Counted from the first letter of the stretch, positions 9,570 through 18,798 are shown. The stretch is DNA of 64,000 bases from Rapidithrix thailandica (GCF_039710355.1 NZ_JBDKWZ010000011.1:179090-243089); one strand, 5' to 3'. The notes: generated by a model not told the origin, from the letters alone. Translations and numbers: made by a program.

Positions 9570-10640
9570 TTATTCTGCTAACAACTCGTATTCAAAAGTA
9601 GGGTATCCATTTTCCGCGTTATCTCCGCCCTTATAAGCGAGAAACCTCAGCTTGTAATAATTACCATCCGTATCTTTTACAATGTAGGTGATGAAATCAT
9701 AGACTTTATATACGCCACTGCTATGAGGTTCCAAAATTTGTAGCCATGTTCTACCGATGGCATCAGCAGAAGAAGAAGCCCCTAATGTATTAAAATCGGA
9801 AATACCCAAGTCGTCAAAATTGCTGCTTTCAATGGTCTGTTGGTTTTTTTCAGCTTCCGGATCATCGTCTTTTTTTAGTTCTTCAAAAGGATCGTCTACC
9901 GCTACCTGTACCCCTTGGTAGGTGTTGGTCATGGCTGAAGCGCCCAACCGGTAAATATCACAATTTACGCCAGGTTTTGCGCCAGCACCCATTGAAGCAC
10001 AAGGAGCGCCTGTACGCAGGCTCACTGCTGTGAGTACCAAATCCCAACGGGCAGGTTCAACCACTACTTTTTGAGCATTTATGAGGGAATAGAAAGTAAA
10101 ATTTCCTTCGTCAAAGTCGATATTAACATTTTGAGATTGGCTTCCGTCTAGCTCAGCAAACTGAATTGCAATGCTTGTGCTGTTTTTAGCCGTGATCCTA
10201 AATTTTTTAGTGCCCAGGTTGTTGCCATTTTCATCAATCCCCAGATTGATCACATAAGGTTGATTGGTTTCCCAGCCATTAAGTGCGGTAGTACCTAAAT
10301 CCCCATCGGAGGAATCATAAGCATAATCCAGACCTTCATCATCTGTTACTTCATCAAAATTAGTAGTTGCTGGAATAGCGATGGCTACTTTTTTCGCTGA
10401 GTTTGTTCTGATGGCATTACCCTCCTTTTCGAAAGCTAACTCCCAGGTATTTACGGCAATCGAGGTCATTTTTCCTTCACTGAGATCGATATAAACCTGA
10501 CGGGCAAGGTCATCTCCCATGGCGGCTGTGAGGGTTGTTCCTGTTTCAAAATTATCTGAAGGGTCTACCTCTTTGTCTTTGCAACCATAGAGAAAAAGCG
10601 TACTAAGTAAATAAAGAAATAATGTAATAGGAGTTTTCAT
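9570..10640 (-). CDS. hmuY: HmuY family heme-binding lipoprotein
   Basis: A 356-aa lipoprotein with a signal peptide and lipobox LYGC (Cys20), so it is probably on the outer membrane surface. The C-terminal region (VYKVYDFITYIVKDTDG, then YYKLRFLAYKGGDNAENG) matches the HmuY fold seen in Bacteroidota hemophores. Such proteins capture heme and pass it to the TonB-dependent receptor. It follows the receptor gene after only 10 bases, so the two are co-transcribed. At 356 aa it is longer than the ~216 aa P. gingivalis HmuY, with an extra N-terminal half. Heme ligands cannot be assigned by eye. Confidence 0.85.
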   Translation of the reverse strand: MKTPITLFLYLLSTLFLYGCKDKEVDPSDNFETGTTLTAAMGDDLARQVYIDLSEGKMTSIAVNTWELAFEKEGNAIRTNSAKKVAIAIPATTNFDEVTDDEGLDYAYDSSDGDLGTTALNGWETNQPYVINLGIDENGNNLGTKKFRITAKNSTSIAIQFAELDGSQSQNVNIDFDEGNFTFYSLINAQKVVVEPARWDLVLTAVSLRTGAPCASMGAGAKPGVNCDIYRLGASAMTNTYQGVQVAVDDPFEELKKDDDPEAEKNQQTIESSNFDDLGISDFNTLGASSSADAIGRTWLQILEPHSSGVYKVYDFITYIVKDTDGNYYKLRFLAYKGGDNAENGYPTFEYELLAE

Positions 10641-10650
10641 TTTAAACAGG

Positions 10651-12990
10651 TTAGTGTATTGTGTAATTAAATTTGATAAAGAATGTGCGGCCCCAACTTA
10701 TAGGGTAATAGGATTCCCTGCCGGTTTGTGAGACCAGTCCTTTACTTCCATCGCCAATCAGAGAAATATCAGTGACATCAAAGAGATTTTTGGCGCCAAT
10801 AGAAGTGAATACTCTTCCTTTCCATAAAGATTTGGAGAGCGTAAAATCCAGTGTGTTGTATGCTTCCAAGGTGAGTACACCGATTGCTCCCTCTTCATTT
10901 TTAGCAAATTCAGTTATGCGGCCATTGTACTTGTAGAAGATATTAAATTTAACATCAAAGGGTTTTAGAAAATAGCTTGCATTCAGATTCATTTCGTAGC
11001 TGGTGTAAAACGCATAGTCTGATTCGCTTCCTGATCGCGACAACAGGCCAAAGCCGGGGCTTAGCTGAATTCCCCCAGAGGATACAAGCTTCGCATTGAG
11101 GTTAAATCCAAAAGATTTAAAATTTTTAATATTGGCATAAGTACGGGCTACGGGTACATTTTTGGGTACATCCTTTGGCAGGCTTGTTCTGTCTGTAATT
11201 CGAACCAGTTCAATCTTGTTATCGATAGATGTAAGAAAAACCGAAGGAGTTACCACCACAGAAATACCACTTCCAAAAGTGCTTCTCCAAGAACCGGAAA
11301 AGTTAATATTATGGCCAATTTCAGCTTGCAGCTTGGCATTGCCAACGATATAATGGTTTGCATTTATAAACTCATAATATAATTCACGCACGGAGGGGGT
11401 TCTATAACCTTGCCCATAGGAAAAACGAAAATCTAAGTGTGGATCAATATGATATTTTAGGTTAAAAGAAGGTAGTAAGGGTAAATGGGTATTTAGAAAA
11501 TTAATTTCTTTGCTGTCGTACTTGTTGCTATAAGTATACCTGAGTGCCGGCTGGATTTTTAGTTTGTTCCCTACAGGTATTTCCAGAGCGGTAAAAACAC
11601 CGTAATCGTTTACATTTACACCTGTCCCTGAGCGGATTTTACCACCTTGAGCCGAATTACGGGAAAGTTCGTAGCCAACCGTGAGATACAGCCCTTTTTT
11701 CTTTTTTGAATTTCCATAGACATAAGTTCCGCGAGAGGTCCATGTGATAAAACTGCTTGTATCATGGTCTGCTTCCTCAGTACTTATCCATTTGATATCA
11801 GCTACTATATCTTGTAAATATTTTTGTTTGGCCTGCGTATACCTCGATACCCCATTGACAATATTGATATACTGTTTGTCTGATAAATGACCATTTACTA
11901 TAAGTGCACTATTTAGTCGGTAAGTCTTAAAATAATGATCATCCGCTATGAGTGATAACTTCCCCGTTTTGCTATTGAATGCACCGGAAGCATCTCCATG
12001 GCTGATAGCCTTTTGCCACATATGATCAAAAGAACCTGTAACATGCAGCGATTTGAAATGGTAGTTTACTTTGGCATTGGCCAGGTACTGCGTTCGGGGT
12101 ATCCAATCTTGATTTCGTTCGCCAGAAGAAGAAAATCCATCAAAACGATTTCTGCCTCCACCTGCGCTTACTGACAAATTTTTCCAACCTTTTGCTAATG
12201 CTACATCTACATTATATTGGCCAACAGATTCGTAATAAGTACTCGAGCTTACTAAACTTTCGTTTTCCTGGTAGCTCTTGGTTATGATATTGATGGTTCC
12301 TGCCAACGCATTGGTTCCATATTGTACAGATAATGGCCCTTCTACGATCTCTACCCGCTCTACATTGTTCATGTTCAACTGGCTGAGGTCAAAATTTCCT
12401 CCCGAACCGTTTACTACAGGCACGCCATCAATGAGAATTTTTACATTTGGGCCGGAGATTCCTTGCATCACCACTCTAGAACCCAGTACATCGTCCTGAA
12501 TAATTTTAAGATTGAGTTGGGTTTGAAGTACATCTGCCAAATTCACCGCCCCCTTCGCTTCTATCGTGGCGGCACCAATCTTTTTAACAGAATGAAGCGC
12601 TTGGGAACTGGTGGTAGGGGTAAAAGAGCCTGTAACCACTACTTCATCCAAACCAAGGATATCTTCTTCCAACTGGATGACTACGGAAGATCCCGGGACG
12701 ATTTGCCTTTCAATGGTTAAATAACCGAGGTATGAAATTTTTACATTTACGGGTTCGGAAATATTCAAATAAGCTTTTCCTTGTGTATCAGTAAGCCAGC
12801 CGGATTTTTTTGCCGGAGCCAATGCATGTAATGTTACTCCGGCCAAAGGTGATGCACTGTTTTCTGCTACAATTTGTACCACTGTCTTTACCTGAGCATA
12901 TAAAGGCAACCCATTCATCCACCATAAAACCAAAGATGTCAACAATACTTTACTTGAAAGCCAATAGGGTAACCGATCCTTTTTTGTCAT
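10651..12990 (-). CDS. hmuR: TonB-dependent heme receptor (HmuR-like)
   Basis: A 779-aa outer-membrane receptor. It has a signal peptide, then a carboxypeptidase-regulatory-like domain (about residues 35-110), a plug starting at DEVVVTGSF and containing ILIDGVPVVNGSGG and NALAGTINIITK, and a 22-strand-type barrel. In the barrel, GYRTPSVRELYYEFINANH corresponds to the FRAP-type region of heme receptors, with a nearby His. The canonical NPDL box is replaced by GNAKLQ. It is the first gene of the hmu operon, and the operator/promoter lies 55-110 bases upstream. Heme specificity is inferred from hmuY and hmuS in the operon. Confidence 0.88.
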   Translation of the reverse strand: MTKKDRLPYWLSSKVLLTSLVLWWMNGLPLYAQVKTVVQIVAENSASPLAGVTLHALAPAKKSGWLTDTQGKAYLNISEPVNVKISYLGYLTIERQIVPGSSVVIQLEEDILGLDEVVVTGSFTPTTSSQALHSVKKIGAATIEAKGAVNLADVLQTQLNLKIIQDDVLGSRVVMQGISGPNVKILIDGVPVVNGSGGNFDLSQLNMNNVERVEIVEGPLSVQYGTNALAGTINIITKSYQENESLVSSSTYYESVGQYNVDVALAKGWKNLSVSAGGGRNRFDGFSSSGERNQDWIPRTQYLANAKVNYHFKSLHVTGSFDHMWQKAISHGDASGAFNSKTGKLSLIADDHYFKTYRLNSALIVNGHLSDKQYINIVNGVSRYTQAKQKYLQDIVADIKWISTEEADHDTSSFITWTSRGTYVYGNSKKKKGLYLTVGYELSRNSAQGGKIRSGTGVNVNDYGVFTALEIPVGNKLKIQPALRYTYSNKYDSKEINFLNTHLPLLPSFNLKYHIDPHLDFRFSYGQGYRTPSVRELYYEFINANHYIVGNAKLQAEIGHNINFSGSWRSTFGSGISVVVTPSVFLTSIDNKIELVRITDRTSLPKDVPKNVPVARTYANIKNFKSFGFNLNAKLVSSGGIQLSPGFGLLSRSGSESDYAFYTSYEMNLNASYFLKPFDVKFNIFYKYNGRITEFAKNEEGAIGVLTLEAYNTLDFTLSKSLWKGRVFTSIGAKNLFDVTDISLIGDGSKGLVSQTGRESYYPISWGRTFFIKFNYTIH

Positions 12991-13044
12991 TAGTTGTATT
13001 GATTAATGATGAGCCCCTGTGTTAGGGCGTTAGATAGTATTATA

Positions 13045-13099
13045 TGCAATAATGTTGCAAATATATTAATCTAACCGAAAAATGCAATACTGTTGCATT
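13045..13099 (-). promoter_or_regulatory. hmu operon promoter with paired palindromic operators
   Basis: Two copies of TGCAATAnTGTTGCA (13045-13059 and 13083-13097, centres 38 bases apart) overlap a minus-strand promoter. The -7 element TATATTTG (13058-13065) touches operator 1. The -33 TTG (13085-13087), 19 bases away, lies inside operator 2. The palindrome size and its placement on an iron/heme operon point to a Fur-family or other metal-sensing repressor, which is not encoded in the window. Confidence 0.75.
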
Positions 13100-13101
13100 T
13101 T

Positions 13102-13442
13102 GTGATTGGTGCCAGATCTGAAACTGACGGACTCATACGTGAAGACTTTGTAAAAAGACCGGAATAAGCGAATGGTATAGGTTCATTGGCCGTTTGAAGA
13201 GGAGGAGACCAACATCAAACTAAGAGGTTTTGGCCGGAGTTTTAGTATTTAAAGCTAGGTATTTCAGGGTGCATTGGAGGGGGAGTGGCAATTTCGTTGG
13301 CACCGGTGTTTTCTAGAGCATGTCTAAATTGTACCCGTTGAGTCAAAAGCTTCCATACTGAGAATTTTTTACTGCCAAGGGGGGAGGCCTCTCTCGAAAG
13401 AGGCCCACCTACAACGCATTTTAAAATGCTCTTAGCCGTTAT
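13102..13442. other. non-coding interval
   Basis: I see no credible gene here. It holds the hmu upstream flank and a repeat-A copy (13315-13365), followed by a small GC-rich hairpin (GGCCTCTCTCGAAAGAGGCC, near 13386-13405) that could terminate or mark the repeat end. Confidence 0.5.
13315..13365 (-). repeat. dispersed repeat family A, copy 2 (inverted)
   Basis: AGAGCATGTCTAAATTGTAC followed by a TTTTGAC/CTCAG-like core on the reverse strand matches the family A consensus with several substitutions. Confidence 0.4.
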
Positions 13443-14252
13443 TTAATAATCGTAAAAATTCCGTATAACGAAATTATGTTCTCTCTGTTGGGTAGCTAAA
13501 AGAGCGTGTAGATAGTACCTGTGAAAATAGTCATTTAAAACTACGATTCTCTTTCCTTTGTACTTCTTTATGAAGGATAAAATATTATTCGCCATTGTTT
13601 TATTTCTTAGGTGCCAAAATTCACCTGCCCGTTTATATCCTTCAGCATAACTAATGCTATCTCCATCATTTTTAACGAGGAACATAGATGAAAAAATGGG
13701 ATTATTACGGAGAATAGTTAACAGCTTTTCGTATTGGTAGTGTTGCCTGATTTCAGCGATGCTGTCCGTTTGTACATTATTAAATGCATTTGCTCCTAAA
13801 TAAGTAAATGCCATAAGAGTGTCAGTTAGAATACTATATTCTTCATAAGTTTTTCGCTCCGAACTGTTCAGCAAATTCTCGTTGTAGAGGCTGTCTAATA
13901 ACTTGATAGCTTTACTGTCCGTTGGCCGGGCGCCTATTTTTACCCGGTATTCATTTCTTCCTGTAAAATCGTAGGGTCTGATATCTACATCATAATCATT
14001 CATATATCTTACGGTAGATAGGTTTTCATTGCTGTTCCAATTTTTTTTAAATTGAAAATCAGAAGTAAAAAAGGAAGAGTCCACTTCAAACAAAATTAGC
14101 TCGGGAGCAATAGTTTGAAGGATATTATAAAGGCTGTCCGGAGTGAAATTATCGATCGGTTGGTGAACAGTTCCAAGAAGGACGAGCTCCGTTTTCTTTG
14201 TATGGCATGAGGTGATAAGTATCCATAGGATTAAAATTAAAAGGTTCTTCAT
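13443..14252 (-). CDS. TraB/GumN- or ChaN-like lipoprotein
   Basis: A 269-aa predicted lipoprotein (lipobox ITSC, Cys16). The mature part begins with LVLLGTVHQPIDNF and APELILFEVDSS and ends with KRIVVLNDYFHRYYL. The spacing of a GTxH motif, an acidic (I)LFE motif and a C-terminal His-containing strand resembles the TraB/PrgY/GumN (TIKI-like) and ChaN superfamily, some members of which are metal-dependent peptidases or heme-binding proteins. The family call is a pattern judgement and the substrate is unknown. It stands alone, with no co-directional neighbour within 300 bases. Confidence 0.5.
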   Translation of the reverse strand: MKNLLILILWILITSCHTKKTELVLLGTVHQPIDNFTPDSLYNILQTIAPELILFEVDSSFFTSDFQFKKNWNSNENLSTVRYMNDYDVDIRPYDFTGRNEYRVKIGARPTDSKAIKLLDSLYNENLLNSSERKTYEEYSILTDTLMAFTYLGANAFNNVQTDSIAEIRQHYQYEKLLTILRNNPIFSSMFLVKNDGDSISYAEGYKRAGEFWHLRNKTMANNILSFIKKYKGKRIVVLNDYFHRYYLHALLATQQREHNFVIRNFYDY

Positions 14253-14587
14253 ATCGCTTTTTAATAGAATCGAAGTGATTAAATCTTTATTTTGGAAAGA
14301 AACGATAGTGTATTTTTGCCATTCAAAACCCTACTGCCTTTTCCGGACAAAGATACTATAGAATCGGAAATTGTGCCCCATTCCCCAAGTCCCGGTAAGC
14401 TTTCAACTGGACTTTATAATTTTATGCTCGGGAACTATATTTTCCCTTGTGACTTTCAATCGAGCTTAAAAAAGCTATCCATCGGGCCAATTCGGAAAGT
14501 CTATGTGCAAAAGGTAAAGGGCCGGATAATTTCTGCCTTTTTTCCGGGTATAACGGAGAAGGGCAGTAGGAGCAAATAAAAAATGAC
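14253..14587. other. non-coding interval
   Basis: Upstream region of the minus-strand lipoprotein gene. A 95-codon plus-strand frame crosses it but has no recognisable protein features. Nothing else is seen. Confidence 0.4.
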
Positions 14588-14827
14588 TTATGGCTTCATA
14601 ACATCTAATGTTCCATCTTTACTGCTAATTTTTCCTTGTGCATCCACCATTAAAGTACCTTTTATACTAAGGGCATCTTTAAAATTGAGCATAACGCTAT
14701 CTGCACGAAAAAAAGCTTTTACGCTCAGGTTTCCATAAATTTTTTCTAAAAAGGAAACTTCTGCTTCATTAATTTGCCAGCGCTTTTTTGTGTTTTCGAT
14801 ACTGTAGGCAGCAATCAAATGCTTCAT
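14588..14827 (-). CDS. small hypothetical protein
   Basis: A 79-aa protein with no recognised family. It has a mixed N-terminal half (KKRWQINEAEVSFLEKIYG) and a beta-rich C-terminal half with alternating polar and hydrophobic residues, and no signal peptide or membrane segment. AAGGAA just upstream of the ATG is a plausible ribosome-binding site. It may be a genuine small protein or the tail of a decayed one. Confidence 0.4.
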   Translation of the reverse strand: MKHLIAAYSIENTKKRWQINEAEVSFLEKIYGNLSVKAFFRADSVMLNFKDALSIKGTLMVDAQGKISSKDGTLDVMKP

Positions 14828-15062
14828 TTCCTTTACATAAAGGGATTGGAAGCAAATTGGCCAGATTGTTTGTATGAATGATGGAATACATAAGAACTAG
14901 AAAGTATAGTGTATTATGGAAGTACAACAAACTTATTTCAGGGCCAAGGGCAGGAGGAATAGGGAATTGTTTTATCGAAATAGTCCCTTTAAAAGGGAAT
15001 TACTTGTATTTTTTAGCTGCATTTGTCAACTTTTGACTAAAAGCAAACAGCCCTGAAATAGC

Positions 15063-16109
15063 ATGAAGAAGAAACCCACAAAACGAATACTCAGAATAGT
15101 ATTGTTCATCGGAACGATAACCTCTTTGTTCTTTGTTCCATGGATTTTGGTATGGGCTTGGGTATTGCCACTACCGGATACGGTTCAAGAACAAGTAAAC
15201 GAAGCCATTGATTACGGATTTGACGGAGTCATTGTCTATGTGGATCAGTCTGGTAAGCCTCCGGCATTGTATACAGCTGGTTGGCATGACCGGAAAAATA
15301 AAATACCTGCCAAACCGAATGCATTATTCAAAATTGCCAGTATCAGCAAGCTATATGATGCCGTTGCAGTCACCAAATTGGTAAATGACGGGCGTCTGTC
15401 TTTGGATAAAACGTTGGCTGAGTATTTTCCGGAGCTTGTGGGAAGAATTGAAAATGCTGAGAAAATCACCTTGAGATTGATGGTACAACATCGGAGCGGA
15501 ATTCCCAATTATACCGACACTCATAATTATTGGGTAAACCCACCAGAAAGCAATGACGAAAAGCTTGAATTGGTTCTTGATTTGCCGGCTAACTTTGAAG
15601 CGGGCGAAGGCTATGAATATTGTAATACGAATTATTTGTTGATTCGAGAACTCATTGATAAGGTGTTGGGATATAGCCATCAGCAATTTATCAGGGAGGA
15701 AATTTTGAGACCACTCCGGTTGAGCCATACTTTCAGCTCGCTAAGTGAAGTGAATATAGAGGATGTGATGAGTGGCTACCATGTTGGTTATGAGTTCGAT
15801 TTAAAGAAAGACAAGCAGGGGATGCTAGCCTCGGCAGAGGATGTGGGTACCTTCTTAAGGGCATTAAACGATGGCTCATTGTTTGATGAAAGTGAACAAG
15901 TTATTTATTCCTCAATTTACGTGTATGAACATACGGGATTGGTTCCTGGCTATCAGAGTATTGCAAAATACCACAAAGATATTGATGCAGTTGTAATTCA
16001 ATTTATGAATACAACTGATTTTGAAGGATACAATTGGAATTTATCGGAAATTGTATATAGCCGTATTGTAAAAATACTTAGGAATCAAAAAGCTTATCAT
16101 CATCTATAA
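15063..16109 (+). CDS. serine hydrolase, class C beta-lactamase/DD-peptidase fold
   Basis: A 348-aa protein with an N-terminal signal anchor (about residues 9-33), so it faces the periplasm. The three active-site motifs are present: SxxK (S93-I-S-K96), YxN (Y186-C-N188) and HxG (H290-T-G292, in place of KTG). This pattern is typical of the Beta-lactamase (PF00144-type) family of esterases and peptidases, more than of true AmpC. The natural substrate cannot be told. It is transcribed alone; 300 bases of non-coding DNA follow. Confidence 0.85.
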   Translation: MKKKPTKRILRIVLFIGTITSLFFVPWILVWAWVLPLPDTVQEQVNEAIDYGFDGVIVYVDQSGKPPALYTAGWHDRKNKIPAKPNALFKIASISKLYDAVAVTKLVNDGRLSLDKTLAEYFPELVGRIENAEKITLRLMVQHRSGIPNYTDTHNYWVNPPESNDEKLELVLDLPANFEAGEGYEYCNTNYLLIRELIDKVLGYSHQQFIREEILRPLRLSHTFSSLSEVNIEDVMSGYHVGYEFDLKKDKQGMLASAEDVGTFLRALNDGSLFDESEQVIYSSIYVYEHTGLVPGYQSIAKYHKDIDAVVIQFMNTTDFEGYNWNLSEIVYSRIVKILRNQKAYHHL

Positions 16110-16446
16110 AGGGTATTGATACTCCTTGTTGTAGCCGGCTTCAATTCTTGTAAAACTTGACAGCACAATCAGTTACTATTTTTTTATACTCACCATTATC
16201 TTTTTCTTAAAAGCGTTAAGTTTCTCTCATTCTTAGAAAGATGTTGGTAGAGGAATAACGGTTTTAGATAGGACTTCAACGTGTTTTTCTTTGGCTACCT
16301 TCTGTTGTATTTAGTTGAATGATATCTGGATATAGGCCTTAGGACATATCTAAATTTCATTCCTTTGAATTGAAAATTCTCATTTCAGGCATGCTCTAAT
16401 GGAGTGCTCTTATGAAGGATTCTTTCCATAGACCTCCTTAAATTGC
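16110..16446. other. non-coding interval
   Basis: This lies between two convergent genes and contains repeat-A copy 3. No other structure was recognised. Confidence 0.4.
16341..16397 (-). repeat. dispersed repeat family A, copy 3 (inverted)
   Basis: On the reverse strand it reads AGAGCATGCCTGAAATGAGA at one end and closes with an ATATGTCCT-like end. It is closest to the copy at 18738-18785. Confidence 0.45.
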
Positions 16447-17124
16447 CTAGGACTCCGCGACAATTTTATCCGCAGCGGCAAATACGGTGATTTTTTCCGC
16501 TAACTCCGAAACCAAATCATAGCCCGCTTCGAACAGGGTGTCTTCGTCCATTTCATCGGCATCTTCAATCCCCAACAAAGGGGCTTTTTCCCTGAAAAAC
16601 TTCTCGTCTCCATTCTCCCATTCGATTTCCGAAATAAAATCAGGAAACTGGGTTTTGATCAAATCGTCACTCTTAAAATCCAACTCGGCTTGGTTGACAC
16701 ATTTGATATAGTCGTCAATCACTTCGGCCGTCAGTTTTGCACCGTCCAGCGTCAGGCAACCCATCGAGTTGCCACTCAGTACATACTTGGCCTTGCTGTC
16801 GGCATAACAAACCGCCACGGCATCACTTTGAGCCACATGCAGGAGCTTCTCCAACTCAAAGCGATCTAAGAACAAAGAGCAAGCCTGCCCTGTCAGCAGG
16901 TTGGTCGCCTTTAAAGCCCCGCATACGATAAAAAAGCATTCATTTGATAAGCGGATGGTGCCCTTTACGCTTACCTTCCCAAGAACGAGGGTATGCTTTT
17001 GGATTTCAAGGTCCGAGTCACTTTTTAATTCTTCCAAAATTGTAAAACCTTCTGCGGACAAGGACCATTTGCTTACCTCTTCACTAATCCGAGGATGCGT
17101 AATGTAATTTTGTATGGATTTCAT
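16447..17124 (-). CDS. hypothetical protein, acidic
   Basis: A 225-aa soluble protein that I do not recognise. The first ~110 residues are beta-rich (HTLVLGKVSVKGTIRLSN), reminiscent of polymer-forming cytoskeletal or pentapeptide-like strands. The C-terminal half is strongly acidic (EDADEMDEDTLFE). There is no signal peptide or membrane segment. It is somewhat GC-richer than nearby intergenic DNA. It could be a bacterial immunity or defence-associated protein, but nothing in the sequence demonstrates this. Confidence 0.6.
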   Translation of the reverse strand: MKSIQNYITHPRISEEVSKWSLSAEGFTILEELKSDSDLEIQKHTLVLGKVSVKGTIRLSNECFFIVCGALKATNLLTGQACSLFLDRFELEKLLHVAQSDAVAVCYADSKAKYVLSGNSMGCLTLDGAKLTAEVIDDYIKCVNQAELDFKSDDLIKTQFPDFISEIEWENGDEKFFREKAPLLGIEDADEMDEDTLFEAGYDLVSELAEKITVFAAADKIVAES

Positions 17125-17413
17125 TCTGTTATTTTACAGTTTTGCACGGAAGATAAATACAAACAGCAAAACGCCCAATAAATCCGTAAAAAAATAATAA
17201 ATTCAAGCTGCCCGAATACGGCACAGTGCTATTGGCACCTGTCAGGAGCTTTCGCAAAAACGCCCGGAGGCTACTATCAAATCATTTCGGTCCGATTTGT
17301 CGTAAGGTAAAAAACATTCGCTAGCCAGCGAAGAAAAATCCCCGAATTTGATTTTCGCAAGTTCCTTAAAAAGCAGTGGCACTTCATTCAAAACCGATAA
17401 CTTACCCGTGTCA

Positions 17414-17584
17414 ATGAATATTGAGCAAATCTCCCGAGACAATATCGAAACGCTCAGCCGACTGATGCTTGCCCTATGGCCGGACTGTTCTTTTGATGAA
17501 GAATACACCAATTGCTACAGGCGAAAAATGAAACCTGTTTTTTGCTCAAGTTTCGGGGCTCTTACATTGGCTTTATACAGGTAG
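17414..17584 (+). pseudogene. N-terminal remnant of a GNAT / AAC(6')-like acetyltransferase
   Basis: The frame from ATG 17414 reads MNIEQISRDNIETLSRLMLA, then LWPDCSFDEEY, which looks like the start of aminoglycoside 6'-acetyltransferase-type GNAT proteins. After about 35 residues the similarity stops, and a short unrelated tail ends at 17584. The acetyl-CoA site is absent, so it cannot be functional. The family assignment comes from the short LWP...FDEEY pattern only. Confidence 0.4.
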
Positions 17585-17704
17585 CACTCCGCACTGATTA
17601 TGTAGAGGAATCTACATAAACAAGTTAGTCACAAGAGAAAAAAACATGTTTCAGCTAACACAACCATAGATTCGGATAAACGCATACCATAGTAACTACG
17701 GATA

Positions 17705-17733
17705 TTTGTATTGTAAATTTTAAACAATACAAA
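17705..17733. promoter_or_regulatory. palindrome at the start of the NmrA-like gene
   Basis: TTTGTATTGT and ACAATACAAA are perfect 10-bp arms with a 9-base AT spacer. The right arm ends two bases before the ATG at 17736. This is a typical size for a dimeric repressor site that blocks translation-proximal transcription. The regulator is unknown. Confidence 0.5.
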
Positions 17734-17735
17734 AT

Positions 17736-18635
17736 ATGAAAATCGTAGCAACAGGTTCGCTCGGAAATATCAGTAAATCACTTGCACAAGATTTAATGGA
17801 AAAAGGACACGAAATAACAATCATCAGTAGTAGTTCCGAAAGAAAAAAGACAATAGAAGAAATTGGAGCTAAAGCTGCGATTGGAAGGATGGAAGACATT
17901 GGTTTTCTGACAAAAACTTTCAAGGATGCCGAAGTAGTATATCTGATGGAAGCCGTCGAACAAAGTAAGATGTTCGACCCGAATTTTGACATTATTGAAG
18001 CATACTCAAACATTGCCAAAAACTACAAGCAGGCCATAATACAATCAGGTGTAAAAAAAGTAGTACACCTGAGCAGTATTGGAGCACATACCACAGAAGG
18101 AAATGGCGTGCTTTCTATGCATTATTATGCAGAGCAAATTTTAACTGAATTGCCAAGCAATGTTTCTATCAAGTTTATGCGACCTGTAGGTTTTTATACC
18201 AATATATTCAGGTTTATGCAAAGTATAAAAGCAAATGGAACCATCGTAATGAACTATGGTGGTGATAAAAAAGAGCCTTGGGTTTCGCCATTGGATATTG
18301 CGTCCACTATTTCCGAAGAAATAGAAAAACCATTTGTCGGCAGAAGCATTCGCTACATAGCCAGTGAAGAAATTTCACCCAATGAAATTGCTTATCAATT
18401 AGGTAAAGCCATTGGAAAGCCTGATTTAAAATGGGTAGTGGTAAACGGCGATGAGTTATTGGATGGAATGGTCAAAATGGGAATGAATCAACAAATCGCC
18501 AAAGGATTTATTGATATGCAATCCGCACAAGGCGATGGCTCTTTGTATGAAGACTATTACAAAAATGAACCTGCCATGGGTAAAACTAAATTTGAAGACT
18601 TTGCCAAAAAGTTTGCAGAAACCTATAAATCTTAA
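17736..18635 (+). CDS. NmrA-like NAD(P)-binding protein
   Basis: A 299-aa atypical short-chain dehydrogenase of the NmrA/HSCARG group. It begins MKIVATGSLGNISKSLA with the dinucleotide-binding glycine pattern, followed by VYLMEA and VVHLSSIGAHT strands. These proteins act as quinone or NADPH reductases or as redox-sensing regulators. The normal YxxxK of classical SDRs is not evident (HYYAEQIL lies near the position). An AraC-type regulator follows on the same strand 160 bases downstream, with a repeat-A copy between them. Confidence 0.8.
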   Translation: MKIVATGSLGNISKSLAQDLMEKGHEITIISSSSERKKTIEEIGAKAAIGRMEDIGFLTKTFKDAEVVYLMEAVEQSKMFDPNFDIIEAYSNIAKNYKQAIIQSGVKKVVHLSSIGAHTTEGNGVLSMHYYAEQILTELPSNVSIKFMRPVGFYTNIFRFMQSIKANGTIVMNYGGDKKEPWVSPLDIASTISEEIEKPFVGRSIRYIASEEISPNEIAYQLGKAIGKPDLKWVVVNGDELLDGMVKMGMNQQIAKGFIDMQSAQGDGSLYEDYYKNEPAMGKTKFEDFAKKFAETYKS

Positions 18636-18737
18636 GCAGGTTTAACATTCGTTACGGGAGATGCTCCTTTGAGAGGCCGCCTCTTTGGTAGTAAAAACTT
18701 TCAGTTTAGGGCTCTCAAAAACACCGCACTGAGGTTG

Positions 18738-18785
18738 CTGAAATGAGAATTTTTGACCCAAAGTGTGAAATTTAAACATGCCCTT
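18738..18785 (+). repeat. dispersed repeat family A, copy 4
   Basis: CTGAAATGAGAATTTTTGAC followed by GAAATTTAAACATGCCCT gives the clearest consensus of the family. Its end supplies an in-frame ATG (18778) just before the AraC gene, which is why I place that gene's start further in. Confidence 0.5.
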
Positions 18786-18798
18786 AATTCATAATAGG

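Noticed and set aside
14292..14579. 95-codon plus-strand frame
   Set aside because: No family features, no good start context, composition unlike real proteins of the window; treated as non-coding.
16737..17107. plus-strand frames opposite the 225-aa gene
   Set aside because: Pro/His/Arg/Ser-rich translations typical of antisense frames.
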